Assembly (NCBI GenBank): GCA_903813345.2
Contig: CAIIXF020000005.1
Span: 38,073,375 to 38,133,374, forward strand
Origin: Owenia fusiformis
Taxonomy: Eukaryota; Annelida; Polychaeta; Sabellida; Oweniidae
DNA length: 60,000 bases
Direction: 5' to 3'
The position numbers and the translations under genes were made by a program. The notes below the pieces were generated by a model. That model saw only the letters and a program-made list of their open reading frames with translations, was not told the DNA's origin and searched no databases. Below, one piece after another: positions 23,778-37,211 of the stretch. Numbering within the stretch: the first letter of the stretch is position 1; the number at the start of each line of letters is the position of its first letter.

Positions 23778-26700
23778 ACTTTGCTTTCATATTAACAAAA
23801 ATATCGTCTCATAATAATGTATTTATGGATGCCACGAGGACGTTTTCATCTCCAGTGTCTACCAGATTTATATAAATGCTTTTCCGATTGAGTTTTCAGA
23901 GGTACGAAATTCTCGTAAAGCTTAATGTAACCTTTAATAGGGAACGTGACCTTTAACTGTTATCCGTATAGACTCTCCGACTGTGAACGATACATCGTAT
24001 AAACAACATGGTATCTTCTGTATCTTCGTCGAACTTGATAGGTTCTCATTTTTCTTTGGAACAGTCGTAAAAATAAATATCCATCTCTGTTTCCATGGTA
24101 ACCAATTTTCTGTTAATTTTTTGACGGAAATTTATTTAGGGATTCTAACAGGCTACTGTCCATATGAGACGTGTGCGTTATAAAATCAGCATAAAATAGC
24201 CTGCAATGTAGATATAGACGGTACTCCGAGTATCGAGTATTCATAAGTATTGGGCGGTATAAATCAACACAATTATTCCATAACTCTGGATTCAAATTAA
24301 TGATAACAGCTACTGATCCAAATGTTGAAATATCGCTCCGCTGTAATTTTACAGCGTTTTATCGTAAAGGTCGCTTCAACCGATGTATAGAGATATAGTT
24401 CCAGTGTTAACAAATCCAGTGACCAGATGTTTACCTGTTCGTCTTCCCCTTCACTCGAGAACATGGATTCCAATCGTGTTTCCTTTCAACCTGTCAATAA
24501 GTATTTATCTTCTTAACTTATGGCGATGTCTACACTTGTGTCAGATTGAAGAGTTTTGCTCTTCAGCTACAAGAGAATTTCATCGGGGCTCCACTGGGGA
24601 TCTGTTTGTCTTCAATGACCGGTATGATTCAATGTTTTATAAATCAACTATAAATGTCAGTCGCGCTTGCTGGTATCGTATTGTTTTCGCTTTATTATAG
24701 TATTGGTTCGCTTCTGATAATTACTATTAGGGATATCCTTTATTTGTTCAGGCTTCGATGTTTATCGTTGGAATATAGAGAACACATCCTGAACACATTC
24801 TATCCAGCTCTAAATGTGATTTCAATTACTCGTATGAAGTTAATGTGATTTTTGATCGATAATTACTATCTATAATCCTCCAAGATTCCGTATTATAACA
24901 TAAGTATCTCCTTCTTAGCACCCATCAGATGTGGCAATTTCTATTCCGTCACATTTTGCAGTAACACGGGAATATCGACGTTGTCTTCGGAGAACCCAGA
25001 AGTTGTTCTTCCTTACAATATCATCCAATAAAGTCGACATGAAATTATTTTATTTGAAAGATAGCTCAGTGTAGTCTGTCAGCTACATTCAACGTATGGT
25101 ATTTACACATGGATTTATTAGTGTTATTCTTAACTTGTTCAAATGTATTAAAAAGTTTATTGGAAAATAATAACGCAGGGCGATGTTTGCCTTTTTTGCG
25201 TTCTTATTGCTATTTTGCTTGCTCGCCTGTCATATATGATTTCTTCTCAAACAGATTTTGTCCGCGATGCTATTTCTATAACTTGATTTAACAACTTGTT
25301 TTATTGAAAATTGAAGTTTTACGATAAATATGTCCTTGGATAAAGGTCGGGATGCCTTTTTGAATGCAACACGGTTATTTTAATCAACCAACGAGGTTTG
25401 TTTTAGGTATGTGTACCAGCGGTATAAGTGATAGTCAGAATATCAAATAGTGACTTCTGTCGGTTTAACTGTGAATCAAGGCGCCTGTTGATTAAAATAG
25501 ATGTTTGTTAATCCCTAAAAATCCTCTTGCCGTGAAAGAGACACGTTGTCAGTAATCTCGACTCTAATGCAGCCCGACCGCCATCAGAAGACAATCCGGT
25601 ACAGTTGCGATGAGTTTTGCTTGATTTAAACACTTATATTCCTGTAAAAGCGAGTCGTATTCGTTGATTTATTTCCGCTCAATAGCGGTAATCATCTCGA
25701 GAATGCATCCTGCGTGAAGACCCTCGAGAATGAACGTAAAGAAACTTCGAACTCGTGTTTAGAACGCTGTGAAATTGATAACTACGATTTAATCAAACAG
25801 TAGTAGCCTCTTGCCGTAAGTCCACTTCCCGGTAGAGTACAGCCAGTCTACTATGGGATAGTTTTAATTTGTATTGATAGTTCCTAGGATTGAATTAAAG
25901 AAGCAATATGCAATATTCACATTGTTAAGTGCCATTGATTCATCAACTCGAACAGATATTTCAAATCCCACACCGCCACTAACAAATTATGAACTCATAA
26001 CTGGTACTAATAACAGTGCGTAAGATCCACTATGTCAAACTTACAATTCTAGATAGTGTTTCAAACCAATATCGGAATTTCACTGTTAAGCTTGCTGCAA
26101 CGTTTTCAGCAGGGCGAATCAAGACGTTTTACCAAATTAAATTAATTCCTCTATTCACTTCTACTTATTTCTGTTTTCCCGAATTAGTTTATCGTATTGA
26201 TTCAGCATTACTTTTTAAACTTTATATCCTTACAATCATCCAGTTGTCGAATATTAATGCACACGATTCGCTGTAACAACCAACAGAATGTACATGTTCT
26301 AATGACTTGTGGGTGACTGCCGTTTGCTTTATTGATTCCTATTTCATTTTTGGTTGGTGTTGATGTCGTTGTCCTCGATCTTTTGAAGCTGTTGTACCGG
26401 TGTTTACGTTGCTGACTGATTTATATCGGACAGTTTTTGCTGGATGAGCTCGACCTGAAAAAACATGCACAATTTTGTTAAATGTTACTTGCATCTTTCA
26501 TTTTGGTTTCGACTCAATCTAGCTCAAGGGAGATGTTATGTAGAACAACTGTTGAAATGCCAATTAGGTGTTAATATTGAATCATCTGCCTCCGATATTA
26601 GATATACCAGACAATAAAAAACAAAAAGAATGCACTTCTCTGAAAACAATTTTTCAGATATAGAAGACTGATTTAATTCAATAAATAAAGTGTCGGAAAT

Positions 26701-28859
26701 ACACATAAGTAAAAGGTTCATTGCCTCTCTATAAGCGATATATCTGTGTGTGTAAGTTTATCATATTATGTCGACGATTAAGGGTATCAAACTTGTACCG
26801 AAAAACAACATGTCTTTTCCTTTATGAACGAACGCATTCATTTTTCTCGAGCAGTAAAGCATAAACAGGATTTTACGACATTGATACCTGTCTGTAAAGT
26901 ATCTCGTCATCAACTCACTGACGTCAACAAACTTTGCAATTACCCAAATGCGAGTAGGTAGTTACCAGTTTCACCACCAGGTGGCTGATTCGGGTCAATT
27001 AACACGGCAGGTATATAAGAAAGTTCCCTTAAACTTGAATATTATCAATTTAAGTGGCTCAATTTTCATATAACCCTTATGTGTCTAATACTTATACTAA
27101 TGAAAATATGTCCAGTAAAGCAAAATATTATCTGTCCACTAAAAGAAAAGATATTTCATTTTTTGTGATTTTATAGCATGGGGTCTATGGGGAATCTCCC
27201 CGAGCTAGAAATCATATTTTCAAAGAAAAGTAATTTTTCAAAGTTGATAAACACTTTTTAAAACCACATTTCTAGATGTAATTTTACATGTAGATTTCAA
27301 ATATGATATTACTTTGACTGAATTTTGAATTTTTAATGACGTAAATCAAGATTATTTCTACTCGCATCTGGGTTATTAATCAGAGATAAGATTGCCCAAC
27401 GAAACTTAAATTATCTAAACAGTTTCTGATCCTAAGGATTTTGAAGAGCACCTTGCGATCGTGGAATAATTCCGGGATTACATATTACTGTTAAATTGTC
27501 AGACACCACATCTCTTAGCCAAGTTTTAACCTCCCCTCAACTTTGAAGTCTGCAGTCGAGGAAATCTAATTTACGGAGAGGGCACATCAAACTAATCTTA
27601 CTTTATAGGAGTTCAAATATTATGAATTACTGGTAATGTGGGAGACATACAATTTAAAAGGGATCATGTGTTCAGAAATCAGACTAATTTTCCGTCTCGA
27701 GAAATGGCGTGCTGCTGAAAAAGTGTACCATGCCGAAAATAATAAGTTTTATTCGCCTGGCGATGAATCACTGTTTCAAATTATTAAGTTCAATATTGTC
27801 TTACTAGATTTTGCAATTAAGAAATTTTGTGAAGAGCAAAAAGCAAACCCAGGGAGCAATATCTTCCACCGTTTATTGAATTATGATAAAAGCTTCAATC
27901 GTCCAGAAGCATGCCAGCAAAGCAAGATGTTCCAATAACTCTAATTGCAACACAGCGCAGTCCGTCTCCACTCTCCCCGCCATATACGATGATTAGATTC
28001 CCATTCCCCAGTCGTATCCTGTATTGCAAACTTACCGAAGACAAATATAGTGGAAAGGAAAGTTCAGTCAATAGCTCTAATTAGAGAAGATCTTCCGACC
28101 GGGAATAACATCTGAGACATTTGTATTTATTATAGGATTCCCTTTGTGGAAAGAGTGTATTAGGTAACCAATTATTACTCTTAAAAAGATTCTCTAAAAA
28201 TGCCTCAAGTAAAATTAATCTACTTAAAAAGGGACTCGGTCTCTCATGATCCCGAATGTATCTTTTTCCATTCCTAATATACCAAAATAAAATCAATATT
28301 TTAATTAAATGTTAAATGTTACATCATTAACAGAATTTGATGAAAATCTTATTTTTTGACAATATAAGTTTGAAAAACTTGCTCGACCATGTTGTAATTA
28401 AGTGAATAGTTACCTTCTGAGAAACACAGATATGTTTACAGCACCTGACATTATTGGCACACTGAGAATGTTTTAAGTTTTATCACTTACACGGAATTCT
28501 ATCAACTGATTTGATGGTGCAAATTGCAGTCTGCTATTTAAGGATTTAAGCCCTAGACTCATTGCATTGTGTGCTGAATCATTCCATTAAAGGTGTAAGT
28601 TGTTTCGAAATTTTTGCATGACCGGGCAGCGGGAATGCAAATTTAAGGAAACAACGCCTGGGTGGAATAAAGCAGCCACAATGCATTGAGTCTTTGGGTT
28701 AAATTATTTTCACATATTGCAATATATTTAATACAAAATCACCTAAGAGATACAAAATCATTAAAAGAACATATTTTTATTGAAACATTTTGCAAGGGTC
28801 AAGTTGGCGAAGTATCAATCTCAATCTGGAGAGTCAAGTTGTCACCTTGACAATCGTTC
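23778..28859. other. Upstream intergenic region of the dopamine receptor
   Basis: This is the 5' flank of the minus-strand receptor gene. No TATA box or initiator could be placed with confidence. A perfect 8-bp inverted pair (CGCTGTAA/TTACAGCG) lies at 24339-24356 and a cAMP-response-like TGACGTCA at 26919, either of which could occur by chance. The 100-residue frame at 27636-27938 is the longest here but shows no recognisable domain; it is not called as a gene. Confidence 0.4.
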
Positions 28860-28970
28860 GAGTGACCTTGAATGCGGTAATTCATGATATAATGCACTGC
28901 ATATATTTATATGAAATTCTTTGTTCGTATTGGCTGGAATCAGACACACCTAGCCTAACTATGTATGTGT
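28860..28970. repeat. Dispersed repeat, copy 1 (pair with 32441-32552)
   Basis: Shared segments with 32441-32552 include AGTGACCTTG, CGGTAAT or CGGTGATT, GCACTGC, TATGAAATnCT and GTTCGnATTGGCTGGAATC followed by GACACACC. Divergence is substantial, so this is an old interspersed family. Confidence 0.6.
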
Positions 28971-28975
28971 AACTC

Positions 28976-29020
28976 AACTAGATGCACTTTTATGCACTTA
29001 ATAAAAGTGCACATCTAGTT
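28976..29020. repeat. Short hairpin
   Basis: AACTAGATG-CACTTTTAT pairs with ATAAAAGTGCACATCTAGTT, with one unpaired base and a 7-base loop. It sits directly beside the dispersed repeat and the GTTGCTCCACGAAG segment and is probably a terminus of a larger element. Confidence 0.6.
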
Positions 29021-32000
29021 AAGCTAGTCATTTGAAACTTCTTGGGGCATGGGGTTGCTCCACGAAGTCTAGTCTTGGCGTGCTAGAGAACAAGTCAGAA
29101 AAATGTATGCAACATTATGTTGGTGGCATTTTCGTGACACCCTGTATATTCCATCAGCAATCATTATATTGTTGTTAATGCCTTGAATCTTTTTCGTATT
29201 AAAAAATTCCAATGGTGTACAATTCTGTCGTAGAATTCATCAGATAATCATCCCGACTCTGTCCTATGAAAATAACCTCGTATAAGAATATCAATGACTA
29301 ACCAATGTATTTCGACCGAAAGCTTTTGATGCAATCGAAACCCGAACGCAATTCATTTCCCGTGGTTTACTTTACTTTGATCCCAGAAATAATCCGCAAA
29401 AATCCTGTAGTGCCTAATTTCAAAAACTTGTTCAGCGACTCTGTATCAACACATAACATGTGGTAAGTGCGACTGGATCTCTCTGTCGGGAAGATGTTGT
29501 ATAGGAACTGATACGTTTGCTTGTTAATCACTAGAACCGATAGATAACTCACCCAGAGCTTTCAGAGGTTTAATGAGCGCGTCTTTCTATATTTCAACTC
29601 CTTTGAAACTCTCTTATGTTTGGTAATAACGGAACGTGCTAACAATCTGCTAACAATCTTAGCTACGCTAAACATTCCTACATCTCAACCAGAAACGATG
29701 TGTTCCTTATTCACAAATTTGAAAACAGAAATATTTTCATCATACTTATTATGTTAACAAATAACCCCACTCGACCGGTTTAACAATGGAAATATGGAAT
29801 GTGATGAATTATGATTATTGATTAAGCCGGATCAATCTATTAACAGTCTCATGTGTGAAAATTTTGAAGAAACCATTTGAACAGAACATAATGGGATACC
29901 AATAAACCGGCAATAATACAGCTATATTTAAATCAGCACAAAAGAAACAATACAAAACCACTTGACATTTTAGATTAATGGTCAAAACTTATATATCATT
30001 TAAAGTAGTTACTGGCAAAAGATGGCTCTATGCTATAGCATAGGAGCAATGATTTAACGAGTGTTCGTGACAAACCGACGTATTTCGTGATATCATACTT
30101 TTGGAAATTCAGTTTTTTACTATACATTGATACACTTTGTCGATGGGTGTAATGAATTATACTCAATTATGGCATTTTAACGTATTTTTTATTGCAGTTT
30201 GGTACGTTACAAGAGACACGTTAAAAGAAATTCAAAAGATATATTTATTCGAAGAGAACTATATAGAGATCGAAGTTGGTGACAATGTGATTTTTATTTT
30301 CTTAAAATCAACTTTTAGATTGTGCAAAAATTAAAGATTCCTGTCATTTGATTTTGCAGATAATACATCCTCCTGATCCCCTACTCTCCTATTTCCTTAC
30401 ATGGGGATCATAATGTTTATAATTAGCTTTAACTAAAAAACAAAGTCTGTGACACCCTTTTGGATGATGAAGCATGATTATGTCATGGACCTACATTTTG
30501 ATATAAAAAAACATATACATTTTATCGTAAGCCTCTGGTTAAACAATCATATTAAGTTCAAAATGGTCAAGATGGCCAAAAAGGACGATTTGGATATTTA
30601 GACTGATTGCATATAGTCCATTGGGTCTACATTAACCGCAGATCGGTGACAAACCTAAGGCCAAACCATTTTATTTATGAAAGGGATCTATCCTACTTTT
30701 GGTACATCGTTCTAATTCCTAGATAATGACATTCAAAATTGATCCATTCGGTAAGCTTGCGTTGATTATATAAAAGTATTAAAGTGACCTAGACCGACGG
30801 GTGTAACTGTGATATTGACATTGGTAATATAGTAATAGATAGAACAGATTCCAGTAGAATAATTGATACCATGATACTTTATTCAAAATGCGAACAAGAT
30901 GATGTAATATCAGAATCCACCAAAGGTGTTGTTTAAAATTGTTTATCGACTGAACTTTTCATATGTCGATTTCGCACTAATATTTTCTCATCTTTTTCAT
31001 TTCATGACATGCATATGACATGATGTAAAACGTCTTGTGATATTTTCCTGTAGTTGTTCATTGGTTTCAAGTGAGCCTCGTTTGGGTACACATCGCTTTT
31101 CAAGGCGAGACCCTTTAATTCATATTTACTCTTCCCTTTTTAACATGCCCATTCTCTTGGTACAAATTGAAAAACATAACAGTGAAGAATAATTCGTTCT
31201 ATTTTTCGAATGTACCCCTTGCCTTCCAGGAAGTATTAATTTATGAAAGATGCACAAGTAGGTATTCCCTCCAATACTAGCTCAGCTCAGAACTAAGGCT
31301 GCAATGCAATCTGGACCCAAGGTTTAACTTGTGTTGAAGCTGCCGGTAACTAAATACTGGCACCTAGATTATTCCTCATATCATAGCTTGTAGACTATTG
31401 CCGATAATTCTATATTGTTTGTCTAAAGACTCAAACTCTGGACAACGATCACCTATAATCGTGTCATATGCTATCAATACTACCCTCTGTACCCTTTCAA
31501 TACCTTCGATTTTCCTTCAGGATTTCCCTCCGGAAGTTCCAATTGACTTGATTCCATCAGGTCAACATACGGGGTTTGGGTATGGTTTGTTATTTTAGTG
31601 GAATGATACGTCGGGTTAGTCTTATATTGATCGTGATGAAATATTCCGAGAGCGTCGTATCTATGAAACAAGAGTGCCAACATGAGTCGTCTATCTAATG
31701 ACTCCTCTTGTTCTCGGGGAAACAATAATTACGCTATAAACTTGAACAAAATATTGAGGTTTCTTAATGTTGAGATGTTTGTGACTGGGATCACTTTACA
31801 AGAGTTTGCCTCCGCCTCTCCAAGAGGGCTTCTCATCTGTATCTACTCTCTTTATTCGATTTTTCGTTGATCTTCCCAATCAAAATCAGGAGTTCATAAC
31901 AACTACCCAAAACGAGAATATTGGAATCATATTTCTGTAGCACCTACCGTATAATATAAGCAATTCATATAACCCTCGTAAAATACTTTTGAAATCATGA

Positions 32001-32440
32001 AGATCATTTTACAAAATTGTAAAATCAGATGAGGTTTTCCGAAGTGAGAGAGTCCCAGTGGTTATGCGGGAAGGACAAATTTGGATCAGATACCAATTAG
32101 GCATAGCATCAATATAGCTGTCAATTGAATCACAAGCCTAAGTGAATATCCTGCTGTAGCCAACTTGATCACTGTCCCCATCTCGGTCCTTTTGATTTAG
32201 TTCGACCGTTCGCTGAAGTAGGATCCCAAATGGAGGCCAACCATGAAACAAAAATGCCAAGAAAAGGTGGTAGGAAACAAGGTACGTTATGAAATCTTGT
32301 CAATTGAAAACTAGAAAATAAAATTAGCTTCCTAAAATTGTTAATGCGGATTTTGGAAAGCAATATCTTCAAGGATTGGTCATTCCACATTGTACTGAGT
32401 CCAGGGCTTGTGTCCTTAAACATTGAACTGAAAGGGGTAC
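29021..32440. other. Intergenic stretch
   Basis: A mariner-type solo end (GACACCCTGTATA) is near 29140 and a perfect small palindrome CTATGCTATAGCATAG near 30026. All frames are short, and none shows a domain. Confidence 0.35.
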
Positions 32441-32552
32441 CTAAGGAGTGACCTTGGATCCGGTGATTGGTAAAATAAGGCACTGCGGTAATATGAAATA
32501 CTGTGTTCGGATTGGCTGGAATCGGACACACCTTGCCTCGCTAGGTGTGAAT
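32441..32552. repeat. Dispersed repeat, copy 2 (pair with 28860-28970)
   Basis: Same orientation as the copy at 28860, sharing GTTCGGATTGGCTGGAATC and the flanking AGTGACCTTG-like segment. Confidence 0.6.
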
Positions 32553-33138
32553 CATATATCTATCAATTTGCATCACATAACATAAAGGGAAACTCCAAGA
32601 GTAATCTAATAAATGTTACCCACCTCTGAATTCTTTCCTAGATTGACTGTATTGCCAGATCTCTTACACACGGACTAAATCATAAGGACCTGGATGAGGA
32701 ACGTGTTAATAATGTAACTGATCTTCTTTCGTGATCTCTGTCAAAGAATCCATACTTTTGGCATTTTTGAATGGCGTTCGGCAATCGTAAACAGCACGAA
32801 ATTGAGAGACACGAGATTAATGTCAGTTCTCATCAGACAATTTTTCATAGATCTATGGAACGAAGCATGTAATCGCTCGAGAATCGATGTTCTTTGATTG
32901 GCAGATAAGCACCGGGTTAATTTAGTCCGCATGAGGGTAATTTGAATGAGAAGATGAAATAGAAAACTGTCCAATAAAATATGACCAGGTTTTAGGTATC
33001 AACATTAAAACGACAATAAAAATGATTTACGAGTACAGGATTAAAAAGCTTAAAATATAAAAACACACAATACTATGGTATCGGGACCACTTTAAAAAGG
33101 CCATGTGTGCTAACCCTGGATTGAACAAAATAATTTAT

Positions 33139-33301
33139 GCCTCGACCACATTTGATCTACGGCAACCGTCTGACGGCCGTAGGTTTCCAAAATCGAGAGA
33201 AATATGCTTATAGAGGGATAAGTTGTACACTTTAAATTTTCTATCGATTTTTTGAAGCTACGGTCTCCGTACGCCCGCCGTAGAACAAGCACGACTGAGG
33301 C
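33139..33301. repeat. 163-bp palindrome with GC-rich arms
   Basis: GCCTCGACCACATTTGATCT on the left pairs with AGAACAAGCACGACTGAGGC on the right. Inside, CTACGGC-rich arms (33159-33186 and 33257-33285) and AAAATCGAGAGAAA against TTTTCTATCGATTTT continue the pairing. The arms are imperfect but the fold spans the whole block. It stands out by GC content in AT-rich surroundings. Likely a palindromic mini-element. Confidence 0.65.
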
Positions 33302-34326
33302 TTTACCTGAGTGCAAAAATAAATAGCTAGTATCGCTTCAATATAATAAGTCCATACTCATTATAAGTCTGTTTGAAGTGATCGCTCAATCCGTGGATTA
33401 TAAAGTGCAATCACGCCTAACATTACATTATTGTAAGTTAATCCCGGACTTCACTGTGTCCAAGATGCCAATTCTAATAAGCCCCGCTGTCGATGGAAGG
33501 TTAATCAGACCCTTTCTTCAGATAATGTATTTTAGATTGTCCTGAATTGCCATCCGAGAAGCTTTTCTAGGTTGTATTGTGATAATAAACTGAATCCTAA
33601 CATCTTCTGAACATCTAGATCGCATTTTATGGGACTTGTCTGAGCAGGAACTACTTAATCTCGTTTGGAGAAAATCGTTTGCACAATTCCTCTCTGTTTA
33701 TGCTAGAGAGTAGCTCTTATTTTTATCAATTTACGAGAGCGAATTAACAATGCGTGGGGAAGTCATTGACTTATCGATATTATTCGATCGAGGTGTCTTA
33801 ATTAACAACCTCTTTCCGAAATAAACCTGTGTTTGTTTATGTTGCAACAGGAGCAGATCCATTTGTCGATACCTAAAGATGTGGTTTACCGATTCTTTTG
33901 TATATCTATTACTTTTTAGAGTACAACTTTATTTACATGTAGGTACCAATCAACACATCAGCATTAAGATTCGCCATCATTTACATGTGACAAAATAAAA
34001 GTTTAACATTTTGCCGTTTTTGGACGACTGTGACTGTACGAAGGATATTGTATTTATCTATTACTGCTTTCACTTGAGAAAATGTTGACTCATTCGATTC
34101 AAAGTTATTAGATTAGTACCAAACAAATTATTAAGTTCCAATTTTGAAGATAATTCATATTAATCAAATATGATTTCAATCAATAATTCAATTTTAACGT
34201 CCATGTACATGTATTTATTCGCCCAAGTAAAAATACAGTTGCCAATTGCAAGTTAATGTGTTTTTCGATTGTTTTTTAAATCCAAAAGGATCCACGCGAG
34301 CGAAAAACATGCATAGTTGATTATTA
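33302..34326. other. Intergenic stretch, nothing recognised
   Basis: No supportable gene or repeat. Confidence 0.35.
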
Positions 34327-34560
34327 GGCTACCCTCTTGATGTATTAAGTCTACCCCGAGGTCTACCTTTTAGTCGTGTATAAGCCTACCTTTTAGTTAG
34401 AAAGCCTACCGTTTAGTCGTGTTTAAATTAAGCCTACCTTCTAGTTGTGTATAAGCCTACCTTTTAATTTTTGTGTTGCTGTGTAAACGTACTTCCTTAA
34501 TATGACTACCTTCTATGCGGGCCTACCTTCTACGTGTATGTATAAGCCTACCTTCAAGTT
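34327..34560. repeat. Degenerate minisatellite, unit about 24 bp
   Basis: About ten copies of a unit like AGCCTACCTTTTAGTTGTGT follow one another with variable spacing of roughly 20-35 bp. The CTACC core is the most constant part. Spacers are not unique sequences of constant length, so it is not a CRISPR-like array. Confidence 0.8.
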
Positions 34561-35774
34561 GCATGTACGTCCGAAGTCATTCCAGCAATTAATTATCCTT
34601 ACAAGATAAGAAGGAATGATAACAAATATTAAGATTTTAGTACTCACTCTTTTGCAAGCGATTGTATTCTTAAGATTGAGGAGCTATCATTTCTATACTT
34701 GTCAAACCTTATATTTGTAACCAGATTGTATTGATACAGTCTTTGAAAACCAAACCCTCAAATGATATTTATGCAAAAGCTTAAAATTCAGGGCGCGTTA
34801 ATGCATTTATTATAGGTTATTAAACTACTAACAAATATAATCTTTGCCAAAGAAAGCAAAAATTGTAACAACAATTGTAACAATTAGCTTTTGAGTAAAC
34901 TCTCACATTCGGAATATAGCGTTCGTCTATTGTATTTGACTCTTTCTGAACAGGGTCGGATTTAATTCTTACACAATAGGCACCAGCAATAGTTAAAATA
35001 AAGTAGCTATGACTATACAAACTCATAATCATGTTGTCATTTTAACTATTCATCATTATATGTTATTGCCGCGATATTTCCAACGCGAGTGACTTTAATT
35101 CTCCCTTACTACATTCGCTTCTTATTTCCAATTAGGTTAACAGAATGCATCTGTGTAATTACATGTCGAGTAACCAATGTACTTATTTTGAATGAAAATA
35201 AACCTATTGGAGAAAGATGTTGAAATATTTTCGTAATCATCAGTTATTGAATATTATCGTATAATTAAATATGATTTGATTCCCTAGAAAGTACATGTAA
35301 ATAAATCCATTTAGGAATGGCAAATTTCGCCAGGTTACGTTACTTAGGGAGATTACTGCCAAAGCCTGCCAAGTAAGGGAGATGTGGAAATATAGAGACG
35401 AGCATGATTAGTTGCGTTGTTGAAAACATGGTGGATTGTCAATGTGGATGTGTTAACATGTTTCTTTTCTGAAAGGTTTTAACTTTTTAGTATTAACTAT
35501 TTTGAGCCTCCTTAGTGGCAATCAAAGATAGAACAAACAAACAAATAATTATAAACAAACAAATCCACTGGATGACGTACAAAGCTGGCTACAACATTAT
35601 TCAGACATATTTTGAAAAAGTTGGTATTTAAAAGGAGGAATTTATTTCTGAAATACAGGGTGGTCAAAAAAAATTGAAACCCTTACACCATTTTCCTCAT
35701 ATATTTGTCATTTGCGTTCTTATTGGTTAGTGAGTATGCCATATACTGCAGATGAATCTGCCTTACACTGCGAA
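34561..35774. other. Intergenic stretch with a solo mariner-type end
   Basis: TACAGGGTGGTCAAAAAAAA near 35656 looks like a Tc1/mariner left terminus at a TA. Its right end was not found, but the following bases belong to the dispersed repeat at 35775. Confidence 0.4.
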
Positions 35775-35990
35775 TATATATTATGAAATATATATTATGT
35801 TTACCGCATATCAATATGTGGGACCTCTAAAATTTAGTTTTGAATGAATTCACGTTTTCGAACAAAAAACATTTTTTGAAATTAAATAAAAGTTTCACAT
35901 ATCACATTTTGATAGCATTGGGTTAGACTACAATATACGCCAAAGTGGTGTAAACTCTACATGGGGCCTTTAATGACTTTATAGGCTATT
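35775..35990 (+). repeat. Dispersed repeat, inverted relative to 39340-39560
   Basis: CCTCTAAAATT-AGTTTT, CATTTTTTGAAATTAAAT and CACATATCACATTTTGATA recur, reverse-complemented, in 39340-39560. The family follows a mariner-like end here, so it may be the body of a non-autonomous Tc1/mariner element. Confidence 0.6.
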
Positions 35991-36809
35991 AATGGATCTA
36001 TGGAAGAAATTTCAAGAGGCTATTTCTTCAAAATACGTGTATTTCCCTAGCTATGTTCAAGAATAAATAGATTTAAAATATTCCGACTCGAGAAATCTTA
36101 TTTGTTGATATTCATTATATGAATTGCTCTCCAAATAGTTTTAAAGATTTCGGAGACCCCTGGAGACCCCTTGATATCTATAAACATCCTTTAATAACTC
36201 TCCACGGTTAGTTGGAGCGTAGACATCAACTATTAGTCTTCATGACAAACTTGATTATGATGATGAATAGAGAGGGCAAAACAAATTTTCTACGTTCATG
36301 ATCAATTTTACAATATCTGCGAAACATCTTCCTATCTCCTATGAGTTAATGTAGGGTCTCGAAACCGGTACACCGGGGTCGGATCCCTCCCTGGGGGTTT
36401 AGGGGAGCGTGACGGAGATTGGTTTCAATAGTTGCTATAAATCTTTATTCACCCAAAATAAAAATAGATATTGGCTATTGATCGAACTGTATTAAGAGAT
36501 AGTGATGCTTGTTAGTGATTCAATTATGTACGATGACTTGGAAACTTGATTATTGTGAAATATACCATCGGAAGGGCATAAATCTTGTTTATTAACTTCA
36601 TAAATGAATCTATATTTCTCGTCAGTCTTATATTAAAAAGTGATTTTCTTATGTATAAATGTTTGTAATTCGCTCGTGGCAATATACAGTACTGTTTTTA
36701 CATCAGTGCGCTGTTTGCGAACTATCAATTGTTATTCAATTATGAAAAACATATCGGTGATACAGACTTATTGGACGCGATTTAGAATCCTGAAGGAATT
36801 CGACACTTG

Positions 36810-36822
36810 CCCCCCCCCCCCC
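36810..36822. repeat. Poly-C tract (13)
   Basis: Homopolymer run. Similar tracts occur at 49330-49349 (20 C), 50700-50711, 51852-51863 and a G run at 53992-54000. Lengths in an assembly are unreliable. Confidence 0.9.
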
Positions 36823-37163
36823 AGTGGAAGATCTAAATTTCAGTTTTTCTTGGGAACCCACGGATCCCCCTAGCTTGCGGTGCTCAGCGCCGGTGACATT
36901 TTAGGTGGGCGCCATATTCGTACGCAAAAACATATCCTTTGGTTTGCCCTGCTGGCCCGAGAGGTTTGTGTACCAATATAAATGATGTTACATTTTGCAA
37001 TTGCTATAATTGTCCCTTACAAAAACGATGATAGGAAATAGCTGCAGTCAAAAAAGCCGTAAATAAGACTAAATATAGCTAATTATAAAGAACTTGTAAA
37101 TGTTTTCGTAGATCAGCATGCGAGTGTCGTGAAATCTAAATGGTGGAAGTCATCACATTCATC

Positions 37164-37211
37164 ATGGCGGCATAATCATCAAATAGTTATCGTTGTTTAA
37201 AGCGCATGCGC
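37164..37211 (+). promoter_or_regulatory. Possible CpG-type promoter core (YY1- and NRF1-like sites)
   Basis: ATGGCGGC at 37164 matches a YY1-type core and GCGCATGCGC at 37202 is a perfect palindromic NRF1-type site, 31 bp apart, in otherwise AT-rich DNA. About 360 bp downstream an ATG at 37573 opens 13 codons ending at a perfect donor GTGAGT (37612). That could be a first exon of a + strand gene, but no downstream exon was identified, so the call rests on motifs only. Confidence 0.22.

Noticed and set aside
23778-23860. Upstream 5' UTR exon boundary of the dopamine receptor
   Set aside because: A GAAAG acceptor-like end precedes the ATG on the minus strand, but the tract is weak and no donor could be paired.
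26919-26926. TGACGTCA as a cAMP-response element for the dopamine receptor
   Set aside because: It is over 3 kb upstream, and the same octamer also occurs near 10128 and 58921 and inside the receptor CDS, so it is not specific.
27636-27938. 100-codon open frame after a TTTATAG acceptor-like sequence
   Set aside because: No recognisable domain, no splice partner and nothing around it supports a gene; length is compatible with chance.
34327-34560. CRISPR-like look of the CTACC repeats
   Set aside because: Units are degenerate, spacing is irregular and the DNA is animal nuclear; it is a minisatellite-type array.
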